Shown: positions 62,240 through 64,000 of the stretch, piece by piece | How positions within the stretch are numbered: position 1 is the first letter of the stretch | Layout of the letters: the number at the start of each line of letters is the position of its first letter | Assembly: GCF_029846175.1 (NCBI RefSeq) | Contig: NZ_JARWAC010000001.1 | Location: 124,001 to 188,000 of the forward strand | Direction of reading: 5' to 3' | Source: Sphaerisporangium sp. TRM90804 | Lineage (GTDB): Bacteria; Actinomycetota; Actinomycetes; Streptosporangiales; Streptosporangiaceae | DNA: 64,000 bases | The notes under the pieces: model-generated | What the model was told of the DNA's origin: nothing | Databases searched by the model: none | Seen by the model: the letters and a program-made list of their open reading frames with translations, nothing else | Made by a program: the position numbers and the translations under genes

Positions 62240-63106
62240 ATGGTGTCTTTTCTGATCGGCAGCGGGCGTTGCGGGTCCACGATGCTGTACAAGGTTCTCG
62301 CCGGGCATCCTGACGTGCGGTTCCTGTCCAACGTCGACGACCGGGTGAGGCTGTTGCCGGGGACGATCGGGCGGTGTCAGGGGATGTTGTACCGACATAC
62401 CCCGGCTCGCTGGTCCGGGTGGCGGCTGCGGCCGTCCGAGGGGCAGCGGGTGCTGGCTCGGGAGGTGTCGCCCGCGCTGGTGGATCCTTTTCGGGATCTG
62501 ACGAATGCCGACCTCACGCCCTGGATGGCGCGACGGGTGCGGGACTTCTTCGACGGCCTGGCGGCGGATCGCGGCGGGCGTGTCGTGCACAAGTTCACCG
62601 GCTGGCCGCGGGTCGCCCTGCTGCATGAGGTGTTCCCGCGGGCGCGGTTCGTGCACATCGTGCGGGACGGCCGGGCGGTGGCCAACTCGTGGCTGCAGAC
62701 GCCCTGGTGGCGGGGTCACCTGGGCGAGGAGGGGTGGGGGCTGGGGCCGCTGCCGGAGGCCTACGCGCGCGAGTGGGACGGTGAGGGGCGTTGCCTGGTG
62801 CATCTCGCCGCGATCGGCTGGAAGATGCTGATGGACGCCTTCGAGGAGGCCCGCGCGGGCCTCGCGCCCGACCTGTGGTTGCAGGTGCGGTATGAGGACC
62901 TGCTGGCCGATCCCCGCAAGCAGGTCGACGTGATCCTGGACTTCCTCGGCCTGCCCTGGACGGCCGCCTTCGAGCGCGGCTTCCTCGCCCGTTCCTTCAC
63001 CGCCGACCGTCTCCGGGGCTTCCAGGACGAGCTGACCCCCGACCAGCTGGCGCGGCTCAACCGGTCGCTGGGCGTTCATCTCGGCGAGCTGGGTTACCGG
63101 GTCTGA
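62240..63106 (+). CDS. Sulfotransferase family protein
   Basis: A 288-aa PAPS-dependent sulfotransferase-like protein. The 5'-phosphosulfate loop is FLIGSGRCGSTMLYKVL near the N-terminus and the 3'-phosphate motif is VHIVRDGRAVANS. VRYEDLLADPRKQVDVILDF and LGVHLGELGYRV are family segments. The acceptor is unknown. ATG 62240 is favoured by GGAG 6 nt upstream; GTG codons at 62222 and 62228 would add a few residues. It lies downstream of kynU but separated by a repeat-bearing gap, so co-function is not implied. Confidence 0.88.
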   Translation: MVSFLIGSGRCGSTMLYKVLAGHPDVRFLSNVDDRVRLLPGTIGRCQGMLYRHTPARWSGWRLRPSEGQRVLAREVSPALVDPFRDLTNADLTPWMARRVRDFFDGLAADRGGRVVHKFTGWPRVALLHEVFPRARFVHIVRDGRAVANSWLQTPWWRGHLGEEGWGLGPLPEAYAREWDGEGRCLVHLAAIGWKMLMDAFEEARAGLAPDLWLQVRYEDLLADPRKQVDVILDFLGLPWTAAFERGFLARSFTADRLRGFQDELTPDQLARLNRSLGVHLGELGYRV

Positions 63107-63224
63107 CCCTCCGCGGAGCGGCCGCTGGTCGGGCCGGGCGCCGGCGCGCACCGGCGTACGGGAAGGCGGGTTCGCGTCGGGCGGCGTCAGAGCGGGGCGG
63201 CGCCGAGGTCGGTGCGGCCGGCGG

Positions 63225-63683
63225 TCAGGGGGTGTCGCCTATGGAGGTGCAGGGGCGCGAGCGCAGGTCGGTGACGTAGTCGTCGGGGGCGCCGGCCTTC
63301 TCGGCGGCGTCGGCGAGGATGCCGAGGTAGCGGGCGGACGGGAGGCCGCCCTCGTAGCCGTCGAGGACGTAGAACCAGGCCACGATCTCGCCGTCGAGGG
63401 TCGCCACCCGCAGTTTGACCTTGTGGTAGAGCCGCAGGGCCGCGCCCTCCCACTGGTCGAGGGACGACTCGTCCCACTCGGGGACGTCGTACAGGACGAC
63501 GAACACGTGGTCGTCGGGATCCTCGGCGATGGTGGCGAGCGCCCCTTCCCAGCCGACGTCCGCACCGCCGAAGGTGAGGCGCCAGCCCTGCAGCCAGCCC
63601 GTGCCCCGCATGGGGGAGTGGGGGGCGCGCTGGGCCATCTGCTTGGGGTCCATGTTGCTGCCATAGGCGGCGTAAACCGGCAC
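63225..63683 (-). CDS. Gamma-glutamylcyclotransferase-like (AIG2/GGCT) protein
   Basis: A 152-aa protein beginning MPVYAAYGSNMDPKQMAQRA. YGSNM is the substrate-binding loop of the GGCT fold, followed by LQGWRLTFGG, ATIAEDPDDHVFVVLYDVPE with a candidate acidic residue, and VWF-type strands (IVAWFYVLDG). The exact catalytic activity is unproven. GTG 63683 has no ribosome site; TCTAAT lies 5 nt upstream, so it is probably leaderless. It is divergent from the lpdA-like gene, as seen near lpdA in M. tuberculosis. Confidence 0.85.
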   Translation of the reverse strand: MPVYAAYGSNMDPKQMAQRAPHSPMRGTGWLQGWRLTFGGADVGWEGALATIAEDPDDHVFVVLYDVPEWDESSLDQWEGAALRLYHKVKLRVATLDGEIVAWFYVLDGYEGGLPSARYLGILADAAEKAGAPDDYVTDLRSRPCTSIGDTP

Positions 63684-63903
63684 GGGACATTAGACTAAAC
63701 CAAGATCGCTCCGGTGGGCCGGCCCGACGCTCCCGACGCGCGATTCGGGTGCGTCGGCGAGTTCCTTCTTCCGGCGACCGCCACCGCGACCCGTTGATTC
63801 ACGGGGGTTTTACGGTGAGATCCGCGTTTTTTACCGGGCTTCACCGCCTTCTCATTGCCCATCCCACACCGGGCACAGGACGACATGCGGGACAATGGGG
63901 TAT

Positions 63904-64000
63904 GTGACGAGGATTGTGATCATTGGCGGTGGGCCCGGCGGTTACGAGGCGGCGTTGGTCGCCGCACAGCTCGGGGCCGAGGTCACCGTGGTCGAACGCG
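63904..64000 (+). CDS. lpdA: NAD(P)H-quinone dehydrogenase/dihydrolipoamide dehydrogenase-like flavoprotein, 5' part
   Basis: Only the first 32 residues are in the window: MTRIVIIGGGPGGYEAALVA then AQLGAEVTVVER. GGGPGGYEAA is the FAD-binding GxGxxG motif of disulfide-reductase flavoproteins, and the spacing to the acidic end of the second strand is right. Context (PNP, PmmB, GGCT neighbours) matches M. tuberculosis lpdA (Rv3303c), a quinone reductase and not a true lipoamide dehydrogenase. GTG 63904 has GACAAT 7 nt upstream and no ribosome site. Confidence 0.8.
   Translation, partial: MTRIVIIGGGPGGYEAALVAAQLGAEVTVVER

Overview
The window is about 72% G+C, nearly all coding, and uses GTG, TTG and leaderless starts freely. 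Gene content and order point to a chromosomal core segment of a high-GC actinomycete. From memory, the order matches the Streptomyces coelicolor sucCD-purNH to dacA-SCO4848 to cdd-deoA-add region and the Mycobacterium tuberculosis lpdA-deoD-pmmB-add-deoA-cdd region. A Streptosporangiales member (Nonomuraea or Microbispora type) is my best guess; no rRNA or other marker in the window settles it.

Layout. 0-5.6 kb: end of a CPBP protease, a PIG-L deacetylase, helicase pcrA, a repeat-rich 1 kb gap and a secreted protein. 5.8-12.9 kb: sucC-sucD, a DUF6350 membrane protein, a UBP zinc-finger protein, a small membrane protein and purN-purH. 12.9-23 kb: a tandem-repeat gap, then mostly accessory genes (secreted M4 protease, giant LuxR regulator, NYN nuclease, alpha/beta hydrolase, GH87-like glucanase). 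23-26.4 kb: Uma2 nuclease, a hemerythrin/MarR/flavin-oxidoreductase operon and an FHA-HTH regulator. 26.6-31.5 kb: citrate synthase, DUF3017, isocitrate dehydrogenase, and a Ser/Thr kinase carrying an extracellular amino-acid-binding domain. 31.6-41.5 kb: envelope and housekeeping genes (galE, CNNM/CorC protein, trpS, YihY, D,D-carboxypeptidase, SCO4848-like protein, YbdK-type ligase, M20 amidohydrolase).

41.6-57.3 kb is largely a nucleoside uptake and salvage block: BMP lipoprotein, ABC ATPase, two permeases, cdd and deoA, then add, a PmmB-type phosphosugar mutase and purine nucleoside phosphorylase. A MarR/MFS efflux pair, an AMIN-like lipoprotein, a cupin and a PH-domain protein are interspersed. 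Together these genes would import nucleosides, deaminate and phosphorolyse them, and pass (deoxy)ribose-1-phosphate to a mutase. 57.4-60.6 kb holds an RDD protein followed by a lower-GC island: a 5'-truncated polymorphic toxin (pretoxin HINT plus HNH nuclease), a DUF4265-like candidate immunity gene and an apparently frameshifted second one. 60.7-64 kb: kynureninase, sulfotransferase, gamma-glutamylcyclotransferase-like protein and the start of a flavoprotein disulfide/quinone reductase.

The most notable non-genic signals are a family of hairpin-forming intergenic repeats (two element types, mostly at 3.7-4.5, 54.0-54.6 and 61.9-62.1 kb), a 29-bp tandem array at 13.03-13.21 kb, a near-consensus DNA-damage (RecA-NDp/PafBC type) promoter ahead of pcrA, a LexA-like box ahead of the alpha/beta hydrolase, and several leaderless promoters with the same 6-nt spacing. 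I found no rRNA, tRNA, CRISPR array, insertion sequence or prophage.
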